Shown here one piece after another: positions 32,325-41,669 of a stretch of DNA of 64,000 nt. This DNA comes from Anoplolepis gracilipes (Eukaryota > Arthropoda > Insecta > Hymenoptera > Formicidae): NCBI RefSeq assembly GCF_047496725.1, contig NW_027328675.1, positions 476,001 to 540,000 of the forward strand. Reading direction: 5' to 3'. The translations under genes and the position numbers were made by a program. The notes under the pieces are model-generated. The model was not told where the DNA came from, did no database searches, and was given only the letters and a program-made list of their open reading frames with translations. How positions within the stretch are numbered: position 1 is the first letter of the stretch; each line of letters begins with the position of its first letter.

Positions 32325-35300
32325 ATGAAACGAGCAGTGGTTAACGTGCAATCTAAAGACAATGCATGTTTTGCGTGGGCGGTAGTGGCTGCTATGTATC
32401 CAGCTGAAAGATGCACACACCGACAATCATCGTACCCGCATTATACAACAGTACTAAATCTCCAAGATATTGAGTTTCCAGTCACTCTTAATCAAATTAA
32501 AAAATTTGAAATTTATAATAACATTTCAATCAAGGTGTACAGTTTTGAAAACAAAAACATCGTCCCTATTCACCTTACGGAGCAAAAGAGAGACAAGCAC
32601 GTCAACTTGCTCTACGTGCAAGATGCGCAAGATATCGGACATTTTGCATGGATCAAGAATCTATCTAGACTTGTTAGTATGCAACTCAGCAAACACAAGA
32701 CTAAAAAATATATCTGCGATCGGTATGTATATTTAATAAAACTGTCTAAAAATATTTAAAACAAGGATATAAAAATTTTAACTTTTATTTTACAGATGCA
32801 TGCACTATTTTCACTCGGTCGAGAAATTGCAATCACATACAGTAGACTGTGGAAAGATGAACGACTGCGCTATCCGATTACCGAGCGATAAGGATAAGTG
32901 GCTCGCATTCATCAACTACAACAGGAAGGAGCGACTACCTTTCGTCGTGTACGCCGACCTGGAGTGCGTTTTGGTGAAAAAAGAAGAAAATTTTTATCAA
33001 CATCACCAAGTATTTAGTGTGGCTTATTATGTACATTGCTCGTACGATAATTCGTTATCCGCGTATCATTCTCGTCGCGAAGCCAATTGCGTTGCATGGT
33101 TCACCGACGAACTTAAAAATTTGGCGCAACGTATAGAAAATATTTTAACAACCAATGTCCCCATGGTAAATTTAACGCAAAATGAATGGAAAGAATTTCA
33201 AAGTGCGACTCAGTGTCATATATGTGAGAAACCATTGATAGAAAATGATACGCGCGTACGCGATCATTGTCATTTGACCGGGCGGTACAGAGGTCCCGCG
33301 CATTCAAATTGCAATCTAAATTACAAAGAATCTTTTTGCATTCCAATAGTATTTCACAATTTATCTGGTTATGATTCTCACTTTATAATCGAGGAAATAG
33401 CCACAGCATTCGAAGGGGGAATCGATTTACTTCCGATAACAAAAGAAAAATATATTTCATTTACAAAACATGTTAAAGGTACGAAAGACAAACCGGGAAA
33501 TCACATTAAATTACGTTTCATAGATTCATATAAATTTCTCACAACAAGTCTCGACAAATTGGCGTCTTTTCTGAGCAAGGATAAACTCAAAATTTTACAA
33601 TCGGAATATAAAAATTTATCCGCCGAAGATTTCAATTTATTAACAAGAAAAGGTGTCTTCCCGTACGAGTACATTGACTGCGTAGATAAATTGCAAGATG
33701 CGTGTTTACCATCACGAGAATCATTTTACAGTTCCTTGACAGGTAACACAGTATCTGAGAGCGATTACGCGCACGCTGAGATTGTGTGGAAGCGATTCTC
33801 CATTCGAACGCTAGGCGAATATAGCGATCTGTATTTAAAAATCGATGTTTTGTTATTAACAGACATTTTTGAAAATTTCCGAGAGAGTTGTATCAAGAGT
33901 TATGAACTCGACCCCGCGTATTACTATACTCTTCCCGGTTACGTGGGACGCCATGTTAAAGTATACGAAAATTATATTTGAATTACTCACAGACATTGAC
34001 ATGGTTATGTTTATCGAACGAGGTATACGCAGTGGTTTAAGTCAATATTCCAACAGGTACGCGCGTGTTAATAACGAGTACATGCAGTCGTATGACTTAT
34101 CAAAACCATCAACGTACTTGATGTATTTCGATGTTAATAATTTATACGGATGGGCAATGTGTCAACCATTGCCTTGCGCCAATTTTCAGTGGGTCGATAA
34201 TGTTTCCAATTTTGATGTATCATCGATCGTGCTCGATTCGTCTACAGGCTACATCCTCGAAGTCGATCTCGAGTATCCACAGCATCTTCACGATTCACAC
34301 ACTGACCTACCGTTTTGTCCGACACGCGACAAACCACCCGGCAAGCGCGAGGGCAAGCTTCTCGCAACCGTATACGATAAGAAGCGTTACGAGATACACT
34401 ACCGCAACCTGCAGCAATGTCACGGTCTTCGTGTTACAAAAATTCATCGTATATTACAATTCACTCAATCTCCGTGGCTCTGTACTTATATAGAACTCAA
34501 CACAAAATTTAGAACACTGGCAAAAAATGATTTTGAAAAAAATTTGTACAAACTAATGAATAATGCAGTGTTTGGCAAAACGATGGAAAATTTGCGCAAT
34601 CGCGTAGAAACTTAAACTTTTAACAAAATGGGACAGAAGGTACGGCGCAGAGACATTGATTGCAAAATCAAATTTTCATAGTAAAAGCATTTTTTCGGAA
34701 AATTTAATCGCTGTAGAATTACGTAAACTCGAGGTGAAATTCTACAAACCAATTTACGTAGGTATGTGTATTCTCGATATATTCAAGACATGTTTGTACG
34801 AATTTCACCACGATTATATGGTACCAATGTATCGGGAGAGATGCAAAGTCATGTATACTGATACGGATAGTCTTATATATCACATTGAGTGCGATGATGT
34901 GTACGAGAATATGAAACGCGACATGAGCAGATTTGATACGAGCGATTATGTGATAGACAATGCGTACGGTATACCGCTCGTGAATAAAAAGGTACCGGGT
35001 ATAATGAAGGATGAAAACAACGGTACCATAATGATTGAATTTGTCGAGCTTAGAGCAAAAATGTATGCGTTGCGCGTGGATGGTAAGAAGGATACGAAAA
35101 AGGTAAAAGGCGTCAAGAGTAACGTTGTTGCGAGAACGATAACGTTTGACGATTACACGCGGTGTTTGAACGAAGAGATTGAAATAACGCGTAGTCAATC
35201 GTGTATAAGATCAAAATGACACAAGGTATACACCATTCGCGAAACAAAAATTGCTCTAAGTCCGTACGACGACAAGCGGTATATCGTACCTACAACTACT

Positions 35301-35339
35301 GATACGTTACCGTGGGGACATTATAAGATATCTTTATAA
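32325..35339 (+). pseudogene. Protein-primed DNA polymerase B (copy B), one intron
   Basis: Exon 1 (32,325-32,722) and exon 2 (from 32,796) are joined across a 73-bp GT-AG intron with TTTTATTTTACAG acceptor; joining completes a Cys/His cluster around YICDR and YFHSVEKLQSH. Exonuclease motifs are YADLECV (Exo I), NLSGYDSHF (Exo II) and SDLYLKIDVLLLTD (Exo III). Between Exo I and II sits an HNH/endonuclease-VII-like finger: CHICEKPL, RDHCHLTGRYRG, SNCNL. Polymerase motif A is FDVNNLYGWAM, motif B NNAVFGKTMENL and motif C YTDTDSLIYH. Breaks: a frameshift near 33,945 (after LPGYV), a stop near 34,613, and a stop at 35,217-35,219 before the HKVYT-type end; LPWGHYKISL closes at 35,339. The N-terminus abuts the TIR and may be truncated. 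Confidence 0.88.
32723..32795 (+). other. Spliceosomal intron in polymerase B
   Basis: GTATGT donor and TTTTATTTTACAG acceptor, 73 bp, phase 2. Removal restores the frame from CDR to CMHYF without other change. Confidence 0.75.
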
Positions 35340-35487
35340 AATATAATGTGTGTGTGTGATTTTTTTCTTGTATATTTCATATTTTATATATTGTAATGAC
35401 TATTGGAAAGGATGTATTAATAAAGATTTTGTATATTTCAAATATTTCATATATTTTTATATTGAATACATTGTATTTCTTATAAAA

Positions 35488-36474
35488 TTAAATTACATGA
35501 TCCTTATGTACCCAAGAATTGTGCGAGCTATCAAATCCCAGCCATTTCACGTAAACCTCGTCACCCCTCCTGCGCAGTACTTTCTCCACGAGATACACAT
35601 CTGGATAATTCGCGCGATGCAACTCGTGCTCGTAAAATGCTCCAGCGATAGCTTTTCTGCGATAATCCTCGAGTAGATATGTTACGGGATTAGTATGTTG
35701 CACTTTAACAATCTTAAACACCTCGGTTGTCCAATTTGGTGTGTAACCCTTTTCGAAAAGTTTTTTGTATTTGCTAACGCGTACCAGGTCACCTACTTTA
35801 AACTTTGCAGGGGCAGCAATTTTTATACTGTTGTATACCGTATTTGAAAGTCTATCAGCGATCGTGGGAGTAACATCGATAGGTCTCATATTGATAGTGC
35901 GATGTTTTCGCGCGTTATATTCTGCAACGAGTCGGGATAGCGCGTCGATCCACTTGTAAGTTCCGTTCAGCGTAAACATCTTCCACATGTCGTTCTTCAG
36001 CGTGCGATTGAATCGCTCGACAGACGCCGTCAATACCGAATATGTGGAATAGTGATTAATGTTATGTTTCCGTATAAGCCGTTGCACATCGGTATTGTAA
36101 AATTCCTTCCCGTTATCAATTTGTATGTTTTTCGGGCATCTTTTGCTATTTCGAATTATTTTGGCGATTGCATCAGCCGTCTTCCTTCCACCTTTACTCT
36201 TGAGTGGTACAGCCCATGCATACTTGCTCAACACATCGATGACGGTGAGTATGTAGTGGTAACCTTTGTTGAAACGAGAATACAGACGCATCTCGACGAT
36301 GTCGGCTTGTCACAGATCATCGTATCCCCGCACTATGACGTGTCTTCGGGGAAAATTTTTTCTCGCCGGCGCGTGCAGTTCGTTCACCAAATGTCGTCTC
36401 TCCAAACTATGTTGATTCTTTGCTTTGTCAGTTTTTCTCGATGCCCGTTTGTTGTTCGCTTTTTTTTCACTCAT
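35488..36474 (-). pseudogene. Retroviral-type DDE integrase with chromodomain (copy B)
   Basis: Same protein as 19,507-20,496. Here the C-terminal chromodomain is complete: YLVEKVLRRRGDEVYVK, WLGFDSSHNSW, ending HKDHVI. The second catalytic D is in IQIDNGKEF and the E in SVERFNRTLKN. From ATG 36,474 the frame runs to a TGA at 36,310-36,312, which replaces the Trp in front of QADIVEM, so the first catalytic D lies just after the stop. The frame then stays open for 267 codons from MRLYSRFNKGY. A single base change therefore separates it from an open gene. It converges on the polymerase gene, 148 bp apart, as in copy A. Confidence 0.85.
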
Positions 36475-36484
36475 TTTCGTTTAT

Positions 36485-36660
36485 CGCCTTTAATAGTCGT
36501 TCTTGACCTGTTCTGACCTGTTCTTGACCTGTTTTGACCTGTTCTTGATCTGTTCTTGACCTGTTCTTGACCTGTTCTGACCTGTTCTTGACCTGTTCTT
36601 GATCTGATCTGACCTGTTCTTGACCTGTTCTGACCTGTTCTTGATTTGTTCTTGCGTTGT
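36485..36660. repeat. GACCTGTTCTT minisatellite in element B
   Basis: About 12 copies of a 10-16-bp word (TGACCTGTTCTTGACCTGTT type) between integrase and repeat-protein genes. Copy A has only a few diverged units in the equivalent place (19,400-19,445). The frames reading EQVRTGQEQV across it are artefacts of the repeat, although one is continuous with the end of the repeat protein in another phase. Confidence 0.85.
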
Positions 36661-36954
36661 TCACCGCCGTCCTTCACCCATTCGAAAATCGTTCTTGACC
36701 CGTTCGCAGCCTTTTTCGCAGTCGTTTTTGACTCGTTCGTAGCCGCTTCTGACCCGTTCGTAGCCTCGTTCACAGACGTCTTTTGACCGATCGTAGGAGT
36801 TCTTGAGTTGTTTGTAACCTTGGGTGTAGCCGTTAAGAACGTGTTCGTAGCCTCGTTCACAGCCCTGCTTGAGATGCTGGTAGCCTCGTTCGAAGCTGTT
36901 GCAGCTGCTGCTGCTGCTGCTAGGTCGTTCACTGCCACTGTCACTGCCACTCAT
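36661..36954 (-). CDS. Hendecad-repeat protein (copy B)
   Basis: 97 residues, intact. N-terminus MSGSDSGSERPSSSSSSCNS, then 11-residue units (ERGYQHLKQGC, ERGYEHVLNGY, TQGYKQLKNSY) and shorter ones, ending VKNDFRMGEGRR. Differences from copy A are few and mostly conservative, with no frame breaks, which points to constraint or to recent common origin. It overlaps the upstream mini-ORF by 14 nt and is followed by the GACCTGTTCTT minisatellite. The regular Tyr/Cys pattern predicts one long amphipathic helix. Function unknown; position suggests a structural accessory to the fibre-like protein, as inference. Confidence 0.6.
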   Translation of the reverse strand: MSGSDSGSERPSSSSSSCNSFERGYQHLKQGCERGYEHVLNGYTQGYKQLKNSYDRSKDVCERGYERVRSGYERVKNDCEKGCERVKNDFRMGEGRR

Positions 36955-37081
36955 TGTAGTTAGATAGCAGTTCGATAATTCTTTGTAGCTGTTCGATAAT
37001 TGTTCGCAGCCGTTCTATAATCCTTCGTAGCTGTTCGATAAGCGTTTGATAGCTGCTTTTAACCTGTTCACTGATGCTCAT
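36941..37081 (-). CDS. 46-aa leucine/isoleucine-rich mini-ORF (copy B)
   Basis: ATG at 37,081, stop TGA at 36,941-36,943. It starts MSISEQVKSSYQTLIEQL, with a central IIERLRTIIEQLQRII-type zipper, and ends LLSNYNEWQ. It overlaps the preceding gene by 14 nt and the following gene by 14 nt. Together with copy A it is a conserved three-gene overlap. The heptad-like Ile/Leu spacing would form a short amphipathic helix or zipper. Unknown family; it could alternatively be an alternative frame of the repeat array. Confidence 0.45.
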   Translation of the reverse strand: MSISEQVKSSYQTLIEQLRRIIERLRTIIEQLQRIIELLSNYNEWQ

Positions 37082-37430
37082 TTAGGTTGATAGCTGTTTC
37101 TGAGTTAGCGTTAGCCGGGCGTTGAAGTTCGTTTAGCACAATCTGTATTGCTCGCACGTCCTTCTCAAGCGAAATCAGCTTCTCGTCTGATTCTTTCTGT
37201 TGATTCATTAATCTTTTAACGCAGGACTCCACGTACAGTTTGTTGACGGTATCGGTGTCAACCTCTGGTTGCGCTACACGGCGAATCTTACGTGACCTTG
37301 CATCGAAGTCTGTAACGACGCGACACAAAACGTTTTCGTGCACATAACTTTTTACCAATCTATCCCAAGAACCGTTTGTGCCGGTTGCATCATTTCTTGG
37401 ATCGAATAATCCAAATTTGTTGATAGGCAT
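37068..37430 (-). CDS. Fibre-like coiled-coil protein (copy B)
   Basis: 120 residues from the ATG at 37,430 (MPINKFGLFDPRNDATGTNG), the start shared with copy A; an in-frame ATG at 37,463 adds 11 residues that are not conserved. After SWDRLVKSYVHEN comes a basic patch (ARSRKIRRVAQ), then DTDTVNKLYVESCVKRLMN, then a heptad-rich C-terminus (LISLEKDVRAIQIVLNELQ). The D-D-VNK-YV-S-V-L signature ahead of a coiled coil is common in trimeric phage tail fibres. This suggests, by analogy and not homology, a trimeric spike or fibre. It is intact, with the stop inside the next ORF. Confidence 0.55.
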   Translation of the reverse strand: MPINKFGLFDPRNDATGTNGSWDRLVKSYVHENVLCRVVTDFDARSRKIRRVAQPEVDTDTVNKLYVESCVKRLMNQQKESDEKLISLEKDVRAIQIVLNELQRPANANSETAINLNEHQ

Positions 37431-37498
37431 TTTTTTTCTGATGCTTCGTAAAGTGTCACGCAACGCTGATCGACTGATTAGTTTTGTCGAGACACCAT

Positions 37499-38604
37499 TT
37501 AATTTATAATAATTCCTGCTTCACGAAGTTCTTCGATGATTGACTGGATCTCGTTGTCGTGAGCGTTGTGACCAGCTTGGCGCGAAGCGTTGAGCAATCG
37601 TAGCCAATCCACTAGTTCGTTGGGATCGTCCCAGTGCACGTAATCAATCATATTGTTGGTTAGCGTCATAGCGCGAGGCATAGATATCTCCCCTCCAGAT
37701 TTTGTATTTTTCGATTCGAGCGACATCAACGGTGCAATTATATGTTTGTACCCCCTGTTACCCTTCAAATGGCCCTGCGCATCATAATCGCGTCTATGCG
37801 CGTTCGTCACCAATAATATGCTCTTGTATTTTTCCAAATCGGTCCCCCTCGTGTAAAGTTCGTCATCGGGAATTCTCTTGAAGCTCAACTCGTACAATCC
37901 TGACGTTCCAATGTACCGCACGTCGTCTGTGATAATAGAGTCGTCTTTGTTGATGTTGAATCGTTTGTTGCCGAGTCGCATTTCATTCTTTCTGTCAAAA
38001 TAGACTCCATACACATGATCAATCTCGTGATTTTTGTCGCCACTGAGCAAAGCGCCTATGTACTTTTGCCCAAGTGGCCCAAAGTACTCCCGCAACGTTT
38101 TTTGACCTTCCGGCGTTTGTAACTTGTTTCGAACAAACGATGATTCGAGCATGTTACCCGAGGTTTCGAAAACATCTTCGTTTACGCTTGTTGGTGCGGC
38201 TAACGGCGTAGAGGCTATCGACGGTTCATACAGTAAAACGTTCGATCGTTTCCTTTTTTTCGGTGTCGCATCTTCCTATCCTCTTCCTCTACCTCCTTAT
38301 CTTTAGCCTCTTCCTTCTCATCCTCCTTGTATCGCTTGATGGGTAAGATTTTAATCTTTGCGCTACTCTCCGACTTATTTTTCACCGCGAACGAGTTGTC
38401 GACAATCTTTTGCAACGGCTCGATAATAGGTTTAAAATGGGTCTTGACCGCGATATCGTCATCGATGTTACCGGTCTTCAAAGCGCGATGTTTCTTGCGG
38501 ATCGATTCCCTCGTTTTCGCAATCTCCTTCGCCATCTTTTCACGCTCGCGAATATTATCGCTCCCAGCCATATCGATAGACAGTGTTGAAAGCTCGCGTT
38601 TCAC
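37499..38604 (-). pseudogene. DUF8207-like Polinton protein (copy B)
   Basis: Two frames: 38,215-38,604 (N-terminal charged coiled-coil half, with REKMAKEIAKTRESIRKKHR and an acidic/basic linker) and 37,499-38,152 (globular half: PLGQKYIGALLSGDKNHE, YIGTSGLYELSFKRIPDDE, LVTNAHRRD, IDYVHWDDPNELVDWLRLL). A frame change lies in the Pro/Thr-rich linker around 38,160-38,250. The globular half is intact, unlike in copy A, where it is broken after KYKNVIAPL. Role unknown; conserved in position between ATPase and fibre-like genes. Confidence 0.65.
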
Positions 38605-38630
38605 CCCTCACGACAGAATGTAGGCAACGA

Positions 38631-39337
38631 CTAATCATTTTGTGGTATCGCAAACATGTTAAACCCGTTTCTGTATCGCTCGTTTATAAGCAAGCTATCC
38701 TTATCTATCACGAGAAATCCATACTTTTGCTGCCAACAAGTACGACATAACTCACTGAAATCCTCGTATGACATGTCGGTATTCACGTGATCGTTGTACA
38801 CGTGTTTCAAGTTGGTGCCATCTTGTTTAAACAAGATTAGCAGGTTCGCGTTGTCGCGTAAAAAATGTTTCGGTATTCTCGCGTATGTCTGGCAGAGATA
38901 GAAGCAATCGACGTTCGAGTGGCCTCCCATTGAGAAATATTCTCTTATTGTATTTTGTTTGTCGCACGCCACGTCATCGAAAACGAAAATCGAGTTTGGC
39001 CGTGCTTCGCTCGGTGGAATGACGTCACTGTTATTGGAGAATGTAAAATAGCCGATTTCATCGATCGACGTTAACAAATTCTCCAATGTCGATATTTTGG
39101 CTGTTGCAGTGACTTTGAATACACGTACACATTTTCAAAGCGGACGCCGTGCGGGCTTTCTATCAAACTAATCAACATGTTAGTTTTACCGCAATTCGAG
39201 GGGCCGCAATCGATTGCGCGTATAGTATTCGGCAGCATCGTACCGTGTCTACGCATCTCCGTATTGTCACCCATCGAGCATAATCTGGCGTCGTAATTTG
39301 TCACGCGTATCGCGAAAGGTTGTTGCACGAATTTCAT
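38631..39337 (-). pseudogene. FtsK/HerA (A32-like) packaging ATPase (copy B)
   Basis: ATG at 39,337 (MKFVQQPFAIRVTNYDARLC). Walker A GPSNCGKTN, Walker B SIFVFDDV and the LCQTYARIPKH motif are present as in copy A, and the C-terminus CRTCWQQKYGFLVIDKDS to FNMFAIPQND is intact. One frameshift near 39,080 (KYRHWRIC against MENLLTS) breaks it in two: 39,071-39,337 and 38,631-39,086. Family function is ATP-driven packaging of the genome into the capsid. It is first gene of the minus-strand block, downstream of the TATA box at 39,370-39,378. Confidence 0.85.
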
Positions 39338-39369
39338 TTTCCCACTTCCGATTCGGATCGCACGCCTGT

Positions 39370-39378
39370 CTATTTATA
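39370..39378 (-). promoter_or_regulatory. TATA box in divergent intergenic region (copy B)
   Basis: TATAAATAG on the minus strand, 33 bp before the ATPase ATG. Same word and orientation as in element A. Confidence 0.5.
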
Positions 39379-39414
39379 ACTGCGCGGAACTACAAAGTGT
39401 TCAGTAACGAAAAA

Positions 39415-39600
39415 ATGTTTGTCCTGCTATCAAATCCTTACGATATTCTCGATTTGAGTGCCGAACAGCTACAGTTTGTATCTAAAGCAATTTTATTGCG
39501 AATGTGTGGCAATAACGTTCACTACGTGTGGGACAAACTTCTGGAATACATAAAGGCGGATTTGGAGGTTCAGACCTATCGTCGCTGTTTCGAACATTAA
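39415..39600 (+). pseudogene. Small conserved protein upstream of PLA2 (copy B), truncated
   Basis: ATG at 39,415 (MFVLLSNPYDILDLSAEQLQ), 61 codons to TAA at 39,598-39,600. Copy A reads through this point (TAC), and protein-like sequence continues here too (NQPWQ, HIDGPAP) to about 39,677, so the stop is a point nonsense. The ATGA overlap with the PLA2 gene seen in A has been lost through a short insertion. Function unknown. Confidence 0.5.
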
Positions 39601-39722
39601 AATCAACCGTGGCAACAAACGCACATTGACGGTCCAGCGCCAATAATAAAAGATTGTCGTGAATGTCAACGTAAATAAGCAGAGGTCTATTAAATCGTGC
39701 AATAAACGCGCTTCCTATCGAA

Positions 39723-40685
39723 TTGCATATTCCTGGATACCAGTTTTGCGGTCCGGGCACGCGGCTAGAAAAACGATTGGCTAGAGGTGATCGAGGTATT
39801 AACCCATTAGACGCAGCGTGTCGTGAACACGATATAGCGTACTTTCGGAGTAACGATCTTGCCGAAAGACACGCGGCGGATAGGATACTCGCCCAAAAGG
39901 CACAAACTCGCATCACTGCGAAAGATTCGTCTCTCGGTGAGAGAGCCGCAGCCACAGCTGTCTGGACAGCGATGAAAACCAAAACGAAGTTCGGTATGGG
40001 TCTAAAGACGAAAATGAAGAAAAAGATGGTGAAAAAACGAATACTTCCGGTAGCGAAACGCGGGGGTGTATTACCGATTCTACCAGTGTTGGGCGCTCTC
40101 GGATCTCTGATTGGTGGAGCGGCTGATGTAGCAAAGATAGTGAACGATGGAAAAGCTACACAACGTCAGTTTCAAGAGATGCTACGTCACAATCGTGCCA
40201 TGGAAGGTCGCGGATTGTATCTCGTGTCATACAAATGCGGACGAGGAGTCTCAATGAGAAAGAAGAAAAAAAAAAACGTCAAAGAGAGGCTAAAAATGCC
40301 AGAGGGCGTAACTACCAACGTACAATTGCTGCAAATAGCAAAACGTATGCACATTCCATATTTTAGAGGTGTTTTTATGCGTAACTCATTACTGATCGGT
40401 AATATATATCGAAACGAGAGCGAGATCATAAATTTGGATAACGCTAAAGGCTCGAGTACTCACTGGGTAGCGTATGCAAAGAGGGGGAATCGTGCTATAT
40501 ATTTTGACAGTTTTGGCAATCTTCGATCGCCGAATGAATTGGTGCGATATTTAAATGTGACAAAAATAGAATATAATCACACATCCTATCAAACTTATAA
40601 TCAAAGCATCTGTGAACAATTGTGCTTGCAGTTTCTCCGAACGGTCGATGCACGCGAATTTAAAGACATACATTGCGCTATTTAA
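39723..40685 (+). CDS. PLA2 - pX-like - adenain-like protease, one open frame (copy B)
   Basis: A 320-codon frame (coding similarity reaches back to about 39,680 without an ATG; an in-frame TAA lies at about 39,671). Residues 1-60 hold the parvovirus-type PLA2 core: YQFCGPGTRL calcium loop and CREHDIAY catalytic pair. Residues about 80-175 hold a Lys-rich stretch, GGVLPILPVLGALGSLIGG and RGLYLVSYK, resembling adenovirus core protein pX. From Met192 (ATG 40,296) comes the cysteine protease: THWVAYAKR (His), YFDSFGN (Asp), QSICEQLCLQFL (Cys). In element A the PLA2/pX and protease frames differ; here an A-run of 11 (9 in A) after GAAG puts them in one frame. Native design is therefore probably two proteins. 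Roles: endosome escape, DNA condensation and capsid maturation. Confidence 0.78.
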   Translation: MHIPGYQFCGPGTRLEKRLARGDRGINPLDAACREHDIAYFRSNDLAERHAADRILAQKAQTRITAKDSSLGERAAATAVWTAMKTKTKFGMGLKTKMKKKMVKKRILPVAKRGGVLPILPVLGALGSLIGGAADVAKIVNDGKATQRQFQEMLRHNRAMEGRGLYLVSYKCGRGVSMRKKKKKNVKERLKMPEGVTTNVQLLQIAKRMHIPYFRGVFMRNSLLIGNIYRNESEIINLDNAKGSSTHWVAYAKRGNRAIYFDSFGNLRSPNELVRYLNVTKIEYNHTSYQTYNQSICEQLCLQFLRTVDAREFKDIHCAI

Positions 40686-40714
40686 CTTAGTATTCGTTAA
40701 ACAGTTTGGCCAAC

Positions 40715-41486
40715 ATGTCTATGACATTCACGCTGACTGGAAAGAGCAGCGTTCTCGCGGCAAACTACTTTCCCAATGTAGATTTAAGCGACGGTGAATA
40801 CGAGCTTGGTCTAGCGGATTTTGAGTTATCACACGATATCGAACGTGAATTCCTCGAATAATAAATTTTACTTTGGCAAAGACGATGCGGAAATTACCTA
40901 ACCTAACCTAATCTTTCCCGAGGGATCGTACAAGCTGCAAGCGATACATGAATTTTTGAAACATACAATTTTACGGAAACGTTCGCAACACACAGTTCGT
41001 GATGGTGATAAAAAACACACTGACGACGACGATAACTTTGAGGCTGGAGAATGGCCTATAGTGCTCCGCGCTAATTACAATACGATGAGGAGCGAGATCA
41101 AATGCGCCTACAGATTAAATTTTAGCAAGCCTAACAATATTGGATCGCTGCTAGAATTCTCGAACCGTATACTGCAGCCGCGAAAATGGTACGAGTCGGA
41201 CGTGCCGATTAACATTATCAACGTGAACATTATCCGCGTCGAATGTAATGTGACCGCGGGTGCGTATAACAACGGTAAACTCGTTCATACGATACACGAA
41301 TTTTCACCGAGGGTACCACCAGGATATAAGATATCGGAAACACCGGCGCACATCATTTACCTACCGATCATCGTGCGGTGCATTACGGATTTAACGTTAC
41401 GCGTTGTCGACCAGGAAGGACGATTACTCGATTTTCGAGGAGAAGAGATCACCATTAGATTGCATGTACGGCGGCGGCAAAATTAG
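40715..41486 (+). pseudogene. Penton-like minor capsid protein (copy B)
   Basis: ATG at 40,715 opens a 48-codon frame (to TAA at 40,859-40,861) exactly as in copy A; the remainder is in the next frame. A 15-bp insertion containing three CCTAA units (40,897-40,911) adds a stop in that frame, after which the frame is open from about 40,912 to 41,486. Blocks shared with A: NYNTMRSEIKCAYRLNFSK, DVPINIINVNIIRVECNV, TLRVVDQEGRLLDFRG. Beta-strand-rich; position next to the major capsid gene supports a penton (single jelly roll) role. The C-terminus is longer than in A (EEITIRLHVRRRQN), because A has a one-base change of frame at its end. Confidence 0.6.
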
Positions 41487-41492
41487 CGTGTG

Positions 41493-41666
41493 ATGCTCGT
41501 GTTGAACGGATCGAAAGACGTGAGAAACAACACAATCTTTACGACGCCAGCGACAACAACATCGACATTTGCTAATATCCAATCATCCGGCACTAAGAAA
41601 AAGAAATTGAACGCATCAAACGTTGCGTTTTTACAATCTTTGGGATTCGTGGTGCGAAACATTTAA
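41493..41666 (+). CDS. Small basic conserved protein (copy B)
   Basis: 57 codons from ATG 41,493, intact; not long enough for common ORF cut-offs. It has MLVLNGSKDVRNN, a Thr-rich middle, KKKKLNASNVAFLQSLG and the C-terminus VVRNI. The counterpart at 13,922-14,104 has the same ends. Three bases separate its stop from the major capsid ATG. Function unknown. Confidence 0.6.
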   Translation: MLVLNGSKDVRNNTIFTTPATTTSTFANIQSSGTKKKKLNASNVAFLQSLGFVVRNI

Positions 41667-41669
41667 ACG

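Noticed and set aside
36467..36950. Frames of EQVRTGQEQV type next to the integrase of element B
   Set aside because: Produced by the GACCTGTTCTT minisatellite; no counterpart in copy A.
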